Shown: piece by piece, positions 50,117 to 59,846 of the stretch | How the letters are laid out: each line of letters begins with the position of its first letter | Position numbering within the stretch: the stretch's first letter is position 1 | Source: Candidatus Sulfotelmatobacter sp. | Lineage (GTDB): Bacteria; Acidobacteriota; Terriglobia; Terriglobales; Acidobacteriaceae | Direction: 5' to 3' | Assembly: GCA_030041475.1 (NCBI GenBank) | Contig: JASHNU010000025.1 | Span: 33,830-97,829 of the forward strand | Length of the DNA: 64,000 nucleotides | The notes under the pieces: generated by a model | Seen by the model: the letters and a program-made list of their open reading frames with translations, nothing else | Database searches by the model: none | Told to the model about the DNA's origin: nothing | Translations under genes and position numbers: made by a program

Positions 50117-52367
50117 GTTGGGCAGTGGCCGCTGGCGTGGCTTCCGGGACCACGGGCAGCTCCACAATGAATCGCGTTCCTACGGGATAATTTTCCTCCA
50201 CGCGGATGGACCCATGATGATCTTCGACAATGCGGCTTACGATGGCCAGGCCCAGGCCCGTGCCGCGTTTCTTGGTCGAGAAATAGGGGAGAAAGAGTTT
50301 CTCTTTCAGTTCGCGGGTCACGCCATGACCAGTATCTGCGACGATGATTTCGACGGCGTCGCGGCTCGCGACCAGTGCGGTCGAAATGTCGATCTCGCGC
50401 ACGAGGGATTGCTGCATCGCCTCTGCCGCGTTGTCCACGAGATTCGCGACGGCGCGCTTGATCGCTTCACTGTCCGCCATTACCCGGGGAAGGTCAGGCG
50501 CGAGCGACTTTTGCAGGTGAATCCCATTCAGCCTGCCGTTGAACATCGCCAACGCGTTTTCGATGATTCCGTTCAGATCGGCCGGTTGCGGCTTCGCCAC
50601 GGGGAAGCGGGCCAGGGCAGAAAACTCATCCACCAGCCGGCGCACGGTTTCAACCGCTCCCGCGATCGTTTCTGCGCAGGAGCGCACAATCCCCGCGGAC
50701 GCGGGATCCACCGGTGTCGCCCGATCCAGATGACGCTGGATGCGTTCTGCGGACAGCGCAATCGGCGTCAGAGGATTCTTGATCTCATGTGCCACGCGCC
50801 GCGCCACTTCGCGCCAGGCAGCCTGCTTCTGCGCACGCAACAGATCGGAGAGATCCTCGAACACCACGACGTATCCCGAACCCTCGCCTTCATGTCGCAG
50901 CGCGGCTACGGTGACGGCAACCGTCAAAGAGCCGCGGGGCAAGGCTATCTCCATTTGGCTGGTCGTCATCCCCATGCGATCGGCACGCCGAAGCAGGGGT
51001 TCGAGATCCTCGACCACCTCGGCCGGGAACAGATCCGCTAGCGCCGCTCCGTGAACGATTCGTTTCGCGCCATCCAGTGGCCCTTCAGGATGAAACATCC
51101 TCAGCAAGACCTGATTGGCGTGGGTCACGTGGCGTGTGGCATCGAGCGAGAGCACACCTGTGGGAATGCTCTCCAGGATGGTTTCGGTCTGCCGGCTGCG
51201 CTGATCGAGTTCCGCGTTGGCCGCGCTCAGATCGCGGCTGGAAGCCTCAATCTGCCGCCGGCTCGCTTCCAGGTCGGCCGCCATGCGATTGAACGAACGC
51301 ACCACATCACCGATTTCGTCAGCGGAGTTGACGTCTACCCGATAATCCAGCCGTCCGCGGGAAATCTCTTCCGTGGCTTCCGCCAAGGCGGAAAGCGGAC
51401 GCGTCACAATCTTCGCCAGAAATAAGGCGAGCCAAGTAGTGACGAACAGCACGATCATCGTGAGCAGCAGTAGAAGGCCCATGTAGGTTTGACGCACGCG
51501 TCGGCGCTCGGCGCTCAGTTGAACGTAGCGTTGCCGACTGGCTTCTGCCTGACGGACCGTCTGCGAAAATTCGCCTGGCAGAGGAATGGCGACCAAAACC
51601 ACGCCACCGCCCTCGACTGGGGCGCTGCCGAGCGTGTAGGCCGTTTGCTGCCAACTGAATTGGGCCGGCCGCCCCGCGGCCGCGTCAGTCAGCGGCAACC
51701 GCGACTTCAACACCGGCCAAGGCGCCGGTGCGTTGAAGCTCGCTTCCGCGTTGTCGTCCTGCACCGCCAGGGCAAATCCGCCCTGCAATGTCAGTTCGTG
51801 ATGTTGAAACTCGTTCACCACGCCGGAGAAGCTATGTCCGGCGAAAGCGCGCTGCATCTCCGGAGATGCAGCGATGGCAAAGGCCTCGGCTCGCGCGTTT
51901 TGTCCGGCGTAGTTCGCCAGTACAGAAGCCATGGCCTGGGTTTCGGTCCGCACCTCCTCCACGGGAGTCGAAAACCATTTGTCAATCGAGCGGTTCATCA
52001 GTCCGTAAGCGAACCAGTACATGACCATGACCGGAAGAGAGGAAAGCAGCAGGGCGCCTGCCACCATGCGCGTGCGGAACTTGGATCCCAACACTCCCAA
52101 ACGCCGCTCGGCGAACAGCTTGAGAAGATTGCGTGCCAGGACGAAAAACAAGGCCGCAAACAACAGCGAAATCAGCACTGACAGCGCATAAAACACGACG
52201 GTCAGCTGATTTGTTTCCGGATGCAGAATAGTCGCGTCAAACGCCGTCTGCGAAACCAGAATGGCAAGCAGCAGAAAAACGGAGATCGCGAGCAGGATGA
52301 GGACCTGCTTGCGGTAGGTCTTGGTAGGCCGAGTTGAAGCCGGTTGAGCCACGCCGATGTGACTCAT
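50109..52367 (-). CDS. ntrY: NtrY-type membrane histidine kinase
   Basis: A 752-residue sensor kinase. The N-terminal part has membrane spans near 21-42, 52-78 and 100-120, an extracytoplasmic region, another span near 295-317, then HAMP (ATEEISRGRLDYRV), PAS (ESIPTGVLSLDATRHVTHANQV) and the kinase core with the H box VARRVAHEIKNPLTPIALS and G boxes DTGHGV and RGTGLGLAIV. NtrX is encoded immediately downstream with an eight-base overlap. The signal is unknown; relatives respond to nitrogen status or oxygen. Confidence 0.9.
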   Translation of the reverse strand: MSHIGVAQPASTRPTKTYRKQVLILLAISVFLLLAILVSQTAFDATILHPETNQLTVVFYALSVLISLLFAALFFVLARNLLKLFAERRLGVLGSKFRTRMVAGALLLSSLPVMVMYWFAYGLMNRSIDKWFSTPVEEVRTETQAMASVLANYAGQNARAEAFAIAASPEMQRAFAGHSFSGVVNEFQHHELTLQGGFALAVQDDNAEASFNAPAPWPVLKSRLPLTDAAAGRPAQFSWQQTAYTLGSAPVEGGGVVLVAIPLPGEFSQTVRQAEASRQRYVQLSAERRRVRQTYMGLLLLLTMIVLFVTTWLALFLAKIVTRPLSALAEATEEISRGRLDYRVDVNSADEIGDVVRSFNRMAADLEASRRQIEASSRDLSAANAELDQRSRQTETILESIPTGVLSLDATRHVTHANQVLLRMFHPEGPLDGAKRIVHGAALADLFPAEVVEDLEPLLRRADRMGMTTSQMEIALPRGSLTVAVTVAALRHEGEGSGYVVVFEDLSDLLRAQKQAAWREVARRVAHEIKNPLTPIALSAERIQRHLDRATPVDPASAGIVRSCAETIAGAVETVRRLVDEFSALARFPVAKPQPADLNGIIENALAMFNGRLNGIHLQKSLAPDLPRVMADSEAIKRAVANLVDNAAEAMQQSLVREIDISTALVASRDAVEIIVADTGHGVTRELKEKLFLPYFSTKKRGTGLGLAIVSRIVEDHHGSIRVEENYPVGTRFIVELPVVPEATPAATAQHA

Positions 52368-52392
52368 TATAGATGCAGTTGTAACTCAAATA

Positions 52393-53457
52393 TTAAGGGT
52401 GGGAGCGGACGGCCGTTATCTCCTTGATCATGGCGTCATACGCCGGTTTGGGCTTATACAGTCGATCGAACGGCAGCGCCGCGCCTTGCGTGCCGTGCGA
52501 ATGAGAGCCGATCCACGAGTATTTATCGGTAAAACCCCAGGTCTGGATCGCTGTGCATCCCGGATTTTGCACACACGCGCGGACGACCGCCCGATAGATC
52601 TCGGCTTGACGCCCCATGTCTTCTGGGTGGACTTGGCTGTTGTCGAGCGGCAGTTCAATGTCCAACTCTGTGATGTGAACCTGCAATCCCAACGCGGTCA
52701 GGCGCGCGATATTGGCCGCGACGGCGGCGGGATCGATCTTGAGCTGAAAAATGTGCATTTGTAGCCCGACGCCGTCAATTGGCACGCCGCGCTGCTTGAG
52801 ATCTTTCAGCATCGCGTAGATCGCGTCCGACTTGCGATTGAGTTCCTCGCCGCCATTGTCGTTGTAGAAAAGCAGCGCCTTCGGGTCGGCTTCGTGCGCC
52901 CAGCGGAAAGTCTGCGCAACGTACTCGGTGCCTTGACCCGCGAAGCCGATACCGGGCTGGTTGTACCAGGGAGAATCTTTGACGTGGCCGTTCTCGTCTA
53001 GGCCCTCGTTCACTACGTCCCAGGCAAAAACGTGGCCTGCGTAATGCTTCATCACGCGGGTAATGTGTTCGTGCAATAGATCCGACATTTCCTCCGGCGT
53101 GAAATGACCTCCGCCCAGCCAGGGAGGATTGTTGTGGTCCCAAACCAGGCAGTGACCGCGAACTTTCTGCCCGTGCGCCTGGGCGAAACGTACAACTTCA
53201 TCTCCTTCGCGGAAGTCGAATGCACCTTGATTTTGCCGCACCGTCCACCACTTCATGGCGTCTTCAGGCTCGACCATGTTGAATTCCCGGGCCAGCGTCT
53301 CTGAATAGGCAGTTTCGGAAAACAATGACGGCCGAACCGCGGTTCCCATCAGCAGGCCAGCACGGTCGGCCGCTAAGCGCAGAGTTGTGGGCGGTGACTG
53401 CGCCGCGGCTGACAGGAATAGAAGCAAGAATGGAAGCCGGCAGATGAATTTCAGCAT
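52393..53457 (-). CDS. Endo-1,4-beta-xylanase, GH10 family
   Basis: A 354-residue secreted GH10 enzyme. The signal peptide is MLKFICRLPFLLLFLSAAAQ. The acid/base is Glu151 in WDVVNEGLD, and the nucleophile Glu264 in HITELDIELP; MKWWTVRQNQG, RGHCLVWDHNNP and TWGFTDKYSWI are typical family segments. It cleaves xylan backbones outside the cell, consistent with a soil organism. No other polysaccharide gene lies adjacent. The upstream ambiguous ORF overlaps its start by seven bases, which may mean co-transcription. Confidence 0.93.
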   Translation of the reverse strand: MLKFICRLPFLLLFLSAAAQSPPTTLRLAADRAGLLMGTAVRPSLFSETAYSETLAREFNMVEPEDAMKWWTVRQNQGAFDFREGDEVVRFAQAHGQKVRGHCLVWDHNNPPWLGGGHFTPEEMSDLLHEHITRVMKHYAGHVFAWDVVNEGLDENGHVKDSPWYNQPGIGFAGQGTEYVAQTFRWAHEADPKALLFYNDNGGEELNRKSDAIYAMLKDLKQRGVPIDGVGLQMHIFQLKIDPAAVAANIARLTALGLQVHITELDIELPLDNSQVHPEDMGRQAEIYRAVVRACVQNPGCTAIQTWGFTDKYSWIGSHSHGTQGAALPFDRLYKPKPAYDAMIKEITAVRSHP

Positions 53458-53795
53458 GGGATCTGCGCTCGCATATCCCACTTAACGACGCACAGCGAAT
53501 TGCTGTAAAGGGCATCCGTCACATTTGCGGCAGCGATTTTCCACAAGCGGGCCGGCTCCGATCCGGGCAGTACGGCGAGCTTGTTTCGTAATCGGGCTGA
53601 CTCGTCCGGCTTACTGAAGTGCATGTACCCGGTGTTGCTGGGCTTCTCCTTCACTGCGAAAAACGGGCAATTGGCGCGGACTTCCAGCGCAAACCCCGCT
53701 CTTGACATGGATTTTGCGGCAGGTCCAAGTACCAAAGTTACTGGTACGGTAATTCGCTTGCGGTGACAATTTATGTCAACGCAACTGAGCCGCAT
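53451..53795 (-). CDS. Doubtful hypothetical protein before the xylanase
   Basis: A 114-residue frame from ATG at 53795, with GGGAGAGA just upstream, ends in TGA overlapping the xylanase ATG (ATGCTGA). The product is moderately basic, with four or five cysteines and no recognised domain. The overlap and ribosome-binding site favour a real small gene; lack of family resemblance argues against. The rest of the gap (53796-53878) is the pilB leader. Confidence 0.3.
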   Translation of the reverse strand: MRLSCVDINCHRKRITVPVTLVLGPAAKSMSRAGFALEVRANCPFFAVKEKPSNTGYMHFSKPDESARLRNKLAVLPGSEPARLWKIAAANVTDALYSNSLCVVKWDMRAQIPC

Positions 53796-53878
53796 TCTCT
53801 CCCAAAGTAGGCGGTCGTTTGCGCCATGCCCGCACGAGTGTGGGCGTTGTTCCATCCGCGTGGATAGGAGATCGACGT

Positions 53879-55594
53879 ATGTCTCAACGGCTGGGTGACC
53901 TTCTCGTCAAAGAGAAGATCATTACCCCAGAGCAGTTGGAACAAGCGAATAAGGTTCAGAAAGAGCAGAGCTGTCGTCTGGGGTCCGCCCTGGTGAAGCT
54001 CGGCTTCCTGACGGACGAAGACGTCACCAATTTTCTGTCCCGCCAGTACGGCGTTCCCGCCATCAATCTTTCCTACTTTGAGATTGATCCCGCGGTGGTA
54101 AAGCTGATTCCGTTCGAGACCGCCAAGCGTTACCAGATTCTTCCCCTGAGCCGCGTAGGCGCTTCGCTTACCATCGCCATGGTTGATCCCACGAACGTGT
54201 TTGCCATGGACGACATTAAGTTCATGACCGGCTTCAACATCGAGCCGGTGGTGGCCTCGGAAAGCTCCATTATTGCGGGTATTGACAAGGCCTACGGCGC
54301 GGGCAAGGAAGAAGACCTCGAATCCGTCATGCAGTCGATGACGGAACTGAGCGAAGAAGACGTCGAACTGCAGGCCGAAGCTACAGAAATGGGGTTGTCG
54401 GAGTTGGAAAAGGCTGCCGACGAAGCCCCGGTCGTCAAGCTGGTGAACGTGATTCTAAGCGACGCGGTGAAGCGTGGAGCCAGCGACATCCACATCGAGC
54501 CCTACGAAAAGGAATTTCGCGTCCGCTTCCGTATTGACGGCGTGCTGCAGTCGATCATGTCGCCGCCGATGAAACTAAGAGACGCCATCACCTCGCGTCT
54601 GAAGATCATGTCGAAGCTCGACATCAGCGAAAAGCGTCTGCCGCAGGACGGCCGGATCATGCTGAAGATGAACATCGGCGGGCGCAAGAAGCAGCTCGAT
54701 TTCCGCGTCAGCACGTTGCCGGTCTTGTGGGGCGAGAAGATCGTGCTCCGCTTGCTCGACAAGGAAAACCTGCGGCTGGACATGACCAAGCTCGGTTTCG
54801 AACCGGAGTCGCTGGTGAAGTTCGAGAAAGCCATTCTGAAGCCCTACGGCATGGTGCTGGTCACGGGACCGACGGGATCGGGCAAGACGAACACGCTGTA
54901 TTCCTCGATTTCCCGCCTTAACCAGCCTGACACCAACATCATGACCGCCGAAGATCCGGTCGAGTTTCAGTTGCAGGGCGTGAACCAGGTGCAGATGAAG
55001 GAGCAGATCGGCTTGAACTTTGCCGCTGCCCTGCGATCGTTCCTGCGCCAGGACCCCAACATTATCCTGGTCGGCGAGATTCGAGACTTTGAAACGGCTG
55101 AAATCGCCATCAAGGCTGCGCTCACCGGCCACTTAGTGCTGTCCACGCTGCACACCAACGGTGCGCCCGAGACGATTACCCGCCTGATGAACATGGGCAT
55201 TGAGCCCTTTCTGGTGGCCACGTCGGTCCATCTGATTTGTGCGCAGCGCCTGGTGCGCCGCATCTGCAAAGACTGTGCCGAGGTGCAGGACGTGCCGCCG
55301 CAGACGCTGATCGACGCCGGCTTCACGCCGGAAGAAGCCAAGACGGTCAAGATTCAAAAAGGCAAGGGCTGCGGCACCTGCAACAACACCGGTTACAAGG
55401 GACGCGCCGGCTTGTACGAAGTGATGGAAGTGGACGATGAGATCAAGGAGCTTGTGCTGGTGGGAGCGTCGGCCGTCGAACTGAAGAAGAAGGCGATCGA
55501 GCACGGCATGTTCACGCTGCGCCGCAGCGGACTGATCAAAGTTGCGGCCGGCATCACCACGCTCGAGGAAGTGGCGCGCGAAACGATTCACTAG
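53879..55594 (+). CDS. pilB: Type IV pilus extension ATPase PilB
   Basis: A 571-residue secretion ATPase. An N-terminal MshEN-type domain (SQRLGDLLVKEKIITPEQLEQ) precedes the core, which has GASDIHIEPYEKEF, the Walker A VTGPTGSGKTNTLY, the Asp box, EDPVEFQLQG, Walker B LVGEIRDFETAEIA and the zinc-binding ICKDC ... GCGTCNNTG near the C-terminus. PilB drives pilin polymerisation. AGGAG is nine bases before the ATG. The MshEN domain in relatives binds cyclic di-GMP. pilT, pilC, pilS and pilR follow on the same strand. Confidence 0.94.
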   Translation: MSQRLGDLLVKEKIITPEQLEQANKVQKEQSCRLGSALVKLGFLTDEDVTNFLSRQYGVPAINLSYFEIDPAVVKLIPFETAKRYQILPLSRVGASLTIAMVDPTNVFAMDDIKFMTGFNIEPVVASESSIIAGIDKAYGAGKEEDLESVMQSMTELSEEDVELQAEATEMGLSELEKAADEAPVVKLVNVILSDAVKRGASDIHIEPYEKEFRVRFRIDGVLQSIMSPPMKLRDAITSRLKIMSKLDISEKRLPQDGRIMLKMNIGGRKKQLDFRVSTLPVLWGEKIVLRLLDKENLRLDMTKLGFEPESLVKFEKAILKPYGMVLVTGPTGSGKTNTLYSSISRLNQPDTNIMTAEDPVEFQLQGVNQVQMKEQIGLNFAAALRSFLRQDPNIILVGEIRDFETAEIAIKAALTGHLVLSTLHTNGAPETITRLMNMGIEPFLVATSVHLICAQRLVRRICKDCAEVQDVPPQTLIDAGFTPEEAKTVKIQKGKGCGTCNNTGYKGRAGLYEVMEVDDEIKELVLVGASAVELKKKAIEHGMFTLRRSGLIKVAAGITTLEEVARETIH

Positions 55595-55627
55595 AGATCA
55601 GGAAACTAACCGAAGGGGAGCTTCGTC

Positions 55628-56764
55628 ATGGGTCTGTCGTTAAGCGATTTGCTCAAAAGAATGCTGGAGATGAATGGCAGCGATCTGCACATCACGACCA
55701 ATTCACCGCCGCAGATTCGCGTGCACGGCCACCTGGTCCCGCTCGACCTGCCGCAGATGACTCCAGCCGAGACCAAGCAGCTGGCCTATAGCGTCATGAC
55801 CGACTCGCAGAAGCACCGCTTTGAGGAACACCTCGAACTGGACTTCTCGTTCGGCTTGAAGGGCCTGGCCCGCTTCCGCGCCAACGTGTTCAACCAGCGC
55901 GGCGCGACCGCGGCGGTCTTCCGTCTCATTCCTTTCGAAATCAAGTCGTTTAATCAGCTCGGCCTGGCGCCTGTCGTGAGCAAGCTTTGCGACAAACCCC
56001 GCGGACTGGTGCTGGTTACGGGACCCACGGGCTCGGGCAAGTCGACCACGCTCGCTTCGATGATCGACAAGATCAACAGCGAGCGCCACGACCACATTCT
56101 GACCATCGAAGACCCGATCGAGTTCGTGCACATGAACAAGAACTGCGTGGTCAACCAGCGCGAGCTGCACGCCGACACCAAGAGCTTTGCCGACGCGCTG
56201 CGCGCCGCGCTCCGCGAAGACCCAGACGTGGTGCTGATCGGCGAAATGCGGGACCTGGAAACGATCGAATCGGCGCTGCGTATCGCCGAAACCGGCCACT
56301 TAACCTTCGGCACGCTGCATACCAACTCGGCGACTTCGACCATCAACCGTATCATCGACGTATTTCCCGCGCATCAGCAGCCCCAGATCCGCGCCCAATT
56401 GTCGCTGGTTCTGGAAGGCATCATGTGTCAATCGCTGCTGCCGCGTATCGACGGCCGCGGCCGCGCCATGATCATGGAAATTCTGGTGCCCAACGCCGCC
56501 GTCCGCAACCTGATCCGCGAGGACAAGATTCACCAGATTTACTCCGCCATGCAATCGGGTCAGGAGAAATTCGGCATGCAGACCTTTAACCAGGCGCTGG
56601 CTACCGCGTACTTCCAGAAGCAGATTTCGCTGGAGGTCGCGCTGCAGCGTTCGAGCAATGTGGACGAGTTGCAGGAAATGATCAACCGCGGAGCCAGTCT
56701 GCTGAACCGGCCGACGACAGCCGGGCAAACGCTGGCCCGGGGAGCGGCTCCGGCCAAGCATTAA
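55628..56764 (+). CDS. pilT: Type IV pilus retraction ATPase PilT
   Basis: A 378-residue ATPase with the usual short PilT form: GSDLHITTNSPPQIRVHG at the start, Walker A VTGPTGSGKSTTLASM, EDPIEFVHMN, the His box TLHTNSATSTINRIID, and VIGEMRDLETIESAL. There is no MshEN or zinc domain, as expected for PilT. It pulls pili back during twitching motility. It lies 33 bp after pilB with GGGGAG upstream. The C-terminal tail after residue 345 is Ala/Gly-rich. Confidence 0.94.
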   Translation: MGLSLSDLLKRMLEMNGSDLHITTNSPPQIRVHGHLVPLDLPQMTPAETKQLAYSVMTDSQKHRFEEHLELDFSFGLKGLARFRANVFNQRGATAAVFRLIPFEIKSFNQLGLAPVVSKLCDKPRGLVLVTGPTGSGKSTTLASMIDKINSERHDHILTIEDPIEFVHMNKNCVVNQRELHADTKSFADALRAALREDPDVVLIGEMRDLETIESALRIAETGHLTFGTLHTNSATSTINRIIDVFPAHQQPQIRAQLSLVLEGIMCQSLLPRIDGRGRAMIMEILVPNAAVRNLIREDKIHQIYSAMQSGQEKFGMQTFNQALATAYFQKQISLEVALQRSSNVDELQEMINRGASLLNRPTTAGQTLARGAAPAKH

Positions 56765-56834
56765 CGACCGAAGCACGAAGCAAAAAGAACCATGCACGAT
56801 CGAGCAGGCACGTCAGTGAGGAGAAACTAACACC

Positions 56835-58043
56835 ATGCCAGTCTTTACATTTTCCGGCAAAGACGCGAACGGACAGAAGGTTTCCGGCCAGCGAATGGCG
56901 CCCAACAAGGCCTCGCTGGAGCAGACATTGCGACGCGAGCGCATCACACCTAGCTCGGTTCGCGAAAAGGGTAAGGAGTTCGCCCTGCCCACCTTCGGCT
57001 CGGGCAAGGTCAAGGTCAAGGACATTGCGGTCTTCTTCCGCCAGTTCTCGGTCATGATCGACGCCGGCTTGCCGCTGGTGCAGTGTCTGGAGATCCTGGC
57101 AGCCAACCAGGAGAATCAGACTTTCCAGAAGACCTTGACGGGCGTACGCACCACGGTCGAAGGTGGCTCGACGCTGGCCAACGCCATGCGCCAGTATCCC
57201 AACGTCTTCGACGACCTCACGACCAACATGATCGAGGCCGGCGAAACCGGCGGTATTCTCGACATCATTCTGCAGCGCCTGGCCACCTACGTGGAAAAAG
57301 CCGTCCGCCTGCGCGCCGCGGTGAAGTCAGCGTTGATTTATCCCGTCGCCGTGGTCTCGATCGCCGTGCTGATCGTGGGCGCCCTGCTGAAGTGGGTGGT
57401 GCCCATTTTCGCCAACCTGTTTGCCGGACTGGGCGTCGATCTGCCGCTGCCCACGCGCATGGTCATGGGATTGAGCGCCTTTGTCCAGAGCTTCTGGTGG
57501 ATCTTCCTGGTCGGTGCTGTCGGCATCGTCTTCGGCCTGAAACAGATTCGCAAGAGCCCAACCGGCCGCTACTACTTCGACAAGACGCTGCTGAATATTC
57601 CCGTCGTCGGCACGCTGTTGCGCAAGATCGCGGTGGGACGCTTTACACGCACTCTGGGCACTCTGATCACATCGGGCGTGCCCATCCTTGAAGGTTTGAG
57701 CATCACCGCCCGGACTTCGGGCAACGCCGTGCTGGAAGAGGCGCTGATGAAGGTGCGCAAGGCCATCGAAGAAGGCCGCACCATCGTCGACCCGCTCCGC
57801 GAATGCGGCGTGTTTCCCAACATGGTGACGCAGATGATCGGCGTGGGCGAGGCCACCGGCGCGATGGATTCCATGCTGCAGAAAATCGCTGACTTTTACG
57901 AGGAAGAAGTGGACGCTGCTACCAAGGACATGCTGGCTATGCTGGAGCCGGCCATCATCGGCATGCTGGGTATCACCATCGGCGGCATCGTCATCTCGCT
58001 CTATATGCCGCTGTTCGCCATGATCGCCAAACTGTCGGGATAA
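56835..58043 (+). CDS. pilC: Type IV pilus inner-membrane platform protein PilC
   Basis: A 402-residue GspF-family protein with two related T2SSF halves. PVFTFSGKDANGQKVSGQ begins the cytoplasmic part; IAVFFRQFSVMIDAGLPLVQC and RTLGTLITSGVPILEG open each half. Three main hydrophobic spans are seen, including SALIYPVAVVSIAVLIVGALL and the last, near residue 380. PilC links PilB and PilT to pilus assembly. It follows pilT by 70 bp. A microrepeat hairpin separates it from pilS. Confidence 0.93.
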   Translation: MPVFTFSGKDANGQKVSGQRMAPNKASLEQTLRRERITPSSVREKGKEFALPTFGSGKVKVKDIAVFFRQFSVMIDAGLPLVQCLEILAANQENQTFQKTLTGVRTTVEGGSTLANAMRQYPNVFDDLTTNMIEAGETGGILDIILQRLATYVEKAVRLRAAVKSALIYPVAVVSIAVLIVGALLKWVVPIFANLFAGLGVDLPLPTRMVMGLSAFVQSFWWIFLVGAVGIVFGLKQIRKSPTGRYYFDKTLLNIPVVGTLLRKIAVGRFTRTLGTLITSGVPILEGLSITARTSGNAVLEEALMKVRKAIEEGRTIVDPLRECGVFPNMVTQMIGVGEATGAMDSMLQKIADFYEEEVDAATKDMLAMLEPAIIGMLGITIGGIVISLYMPLFAMIAKLSG

Positions 58044-58048
58044 AGCAG

Positions 58049-58130
58049 GTTTCAAAGTGGCAAGGCTTCAAATTTTCACGGAGTCATCCGCAGACTTTGA
58101 AGCCTTGAAACTTCTGGACCTTTGAAACTT
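58049..58130. repeat. Microrepeat hairpin (CTTTGAAAC unit)
   Basis: CAAGGCTTCAAA (58061-58072) and TTTGAAGCCTTG (58096-58107) form a perfect 12-bp stem; CTTTGAAACTTG repeats on both sides. It fills the pilC-pilS gap. Confidence 0.65.
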
Positions 58131-58136
58131 GATCTC

Positions 58137-59846
58137 ATGCAATCCACGTTCGATGAGCGTAATTGGCTGGTCTGGCTGGTCAAGGTCCGGATCTTCATCC
58201 TGACTTTGCTGCTGGCTATCGAACTGGCAGTCGCTGAGTTCAGCCCAGGGCCGCTGCCCATGCGGCTGTTTCTCAGCACCATCCTGTTCTGGTACAGCCT
58301 TTCGTTGTTCTATGTTCTGTTGCTTTCCTTCTGGCAGGAACACCGGATCCAGGCCGCGCTGCAGGTCGTAACCGACCTGTTTCTGGTCTCGCTCGTCATC
58401 CACGAAACCGGCGGCTGGGACAGTTCGCTGAACTTTCTCTATCCGCTCGTGATCATCGTCGCCAGCGTGCTGTTACCCCGCATATGGGCGGGGCTGGTCG
58501 CGGCTCTCGCGTTCATTCTTTACGGAACGGTGCTGGAGTTGAACTACTACGGCGTCGTTCCCTCTTATTGCAGCACACATCCCGGACTGAAGGCCCTGCA
58601 GGCGATCATTTTCGTCAACCTGTTTGCCTTCCTGGCAGTGGCCTATCTTGCCGGCTTGCTGACCGCGAAGCTGCGGCAGGTGCGCGTCGAGCTCAAGGAT
58701 GCCAGCGGCGCACTGAAGAACCTGCAGGCACTGCATGAGCACATCATTCACTCCATCAGCAGCGGCCTGATCACCACCGGGCTGGACGGGCGCATCACGC
58801 TGGTGAATGCCGCCGCACAGAAACTGCTTGGCCTTTCGGCCGGCGAACTCGAAGGCGCGCCCGTGGATCAATTGTTTCTGGATCCTCTGCCGAGCGTGGA
58901 GTTGCACCATACTCACGCCGAAGTCCGCTTCGAAACCACCGCAAAGTTCCGCAAGACGTTCCGGGTGCGGGTTGCCGCCCTGACCGTGCCCGATGGTGCG
59001 GCATTCGGTTTCGTCTATGCCTTCGACGATCTCACCGAAATCCGGCGCCTGGAGCGGGAAGTGCGCACGCAGGACCGCCTGGCGGCCGTGGGACGGCTAG
59101 CCGCAGCGATCGCCCACGAAATCCGCAATCCGCTGACCTCGATTGCGGGCTCGGTCAGCATGCTCTCCGGCGTTCCCGAGATGAACGAGGAGCACCGGCG
59201 CCTGCTCGACATCGTCACGCGCGAATCGCAGCGGCTGAACGGCATCATCACCGATTTTCTCGCCTACTCCCGCACCAAGCAGTATCGCTTCGACAAGGTG
59301 AATCTGGCGCAGCTGGTCGAAGACACGCTGACGCTTATGGATCATCGCATGGAGGCGGAGAAGACCGGCATTACTATCCAACGCCGCTTCAGCGTTACCG
59401 ACGCCACCACGCTCGCCGACGGCGACAAAATCAAGCAGGTTTTCTGGAACCTCTGCGAGAATGCCGTGCGCGCTATGAAAGACGGTGGCCGGCTGACGGT
59501 CGCCATCGAGTCTTTGGGCGAAGACTGGCAGGTGTCTTTCACCGACACGGGTATGGGCATGACGCCGCAGCAGATCGAAAAGATATTCGAACCCTTCCAG
59601 TCGAACTTCGAAGGCGGTACCGGGCTGGGTCTCGCCGTTGTCTACCAGATCGTTCAGGCGCACGAAGGCAAGATCTGGGCGCGGTCCAAGCCGGGGCAGG
59701 GGACAACCTTTGTTCTGAGGCTGCATCGTCTCGATACCGAGCGCCCCGTGCCTGCGCCGCAGACCGCACCTTCCAGAGCTGTTGCGGCCGACGCGCTCCA
59801 CGCGCCCGCAGCCACGGCCGCCGCCGCAGGGAGGTTGGATGGCTAA
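58137..59846 (+). CDS. pilS: PilS-type membrane histidine kinase
   Basis: A 569-residue sensor kinase with about six membrane spans (residues 15-185), a PAS domain (ISSGLITTGLDGRITLVNAAA), then the kinase core: H box IAHEIRNPLTSIAGS, N box FWNLCENAVRAMKD, and G boxes DTGMGM and GGTGLGLAVV. The order pilB-pilT-pilC-pilS-pilR supports its identity. PilS in Pseudomonas senses pilin levels in the membrane. The ATG at 58137 is preferred to a TTG five codons upstream. The gene overlaps pilR by eight bases. Confidence 0.9.
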   Translation: MQSTFDERNWLVWLVKVRIFILTLLLAIELAVAEFSPGPLPMRLFLSTILFWYSLSLFYVLLLSFWQEHRIQAALQVVTDLFLVSLVIHETGGWDSSLNFLYPLVIIVASVLLPRIWAGLVAALAFILYGTVLELNYYGVVPSYCSTHPGLKALQAIIFVNLFAFLAVAYLAGLLTAKLRQVRVELKDASGALKNLQALHEHIIHSISSGLITTGLDGRITLVNAAAQKLLGLSAGELEGAPVDQLFLDPLPSVELHHTHAEVRFETTAKFRKTFRVRVAALTVPDGAAFGFVYAFDDLTEIRRLEREVRTQDRLAAVGRLAAAIAHEIRNPLTSIAGSVSMLSGVPEMNEEHRRLLDIVTRESQRLNGIITDFLAYSRTKQYRFDKVNLAQLVEDTLTLMDHRMEAEKTGITIQRRFSVTDATTLADGDKIKQVFWNLCENAVRAMKDGGRLTVAIESLGEDWQVSFTDTGMGMTPQQIEKIFEPFQSNFEGGTGLGLAVVYQIVQAHEGKIWARSKPGQGTTFVLRLHRLDTERPVPAPQTAPSRAVAADALHAPAATAAAAGRLDG

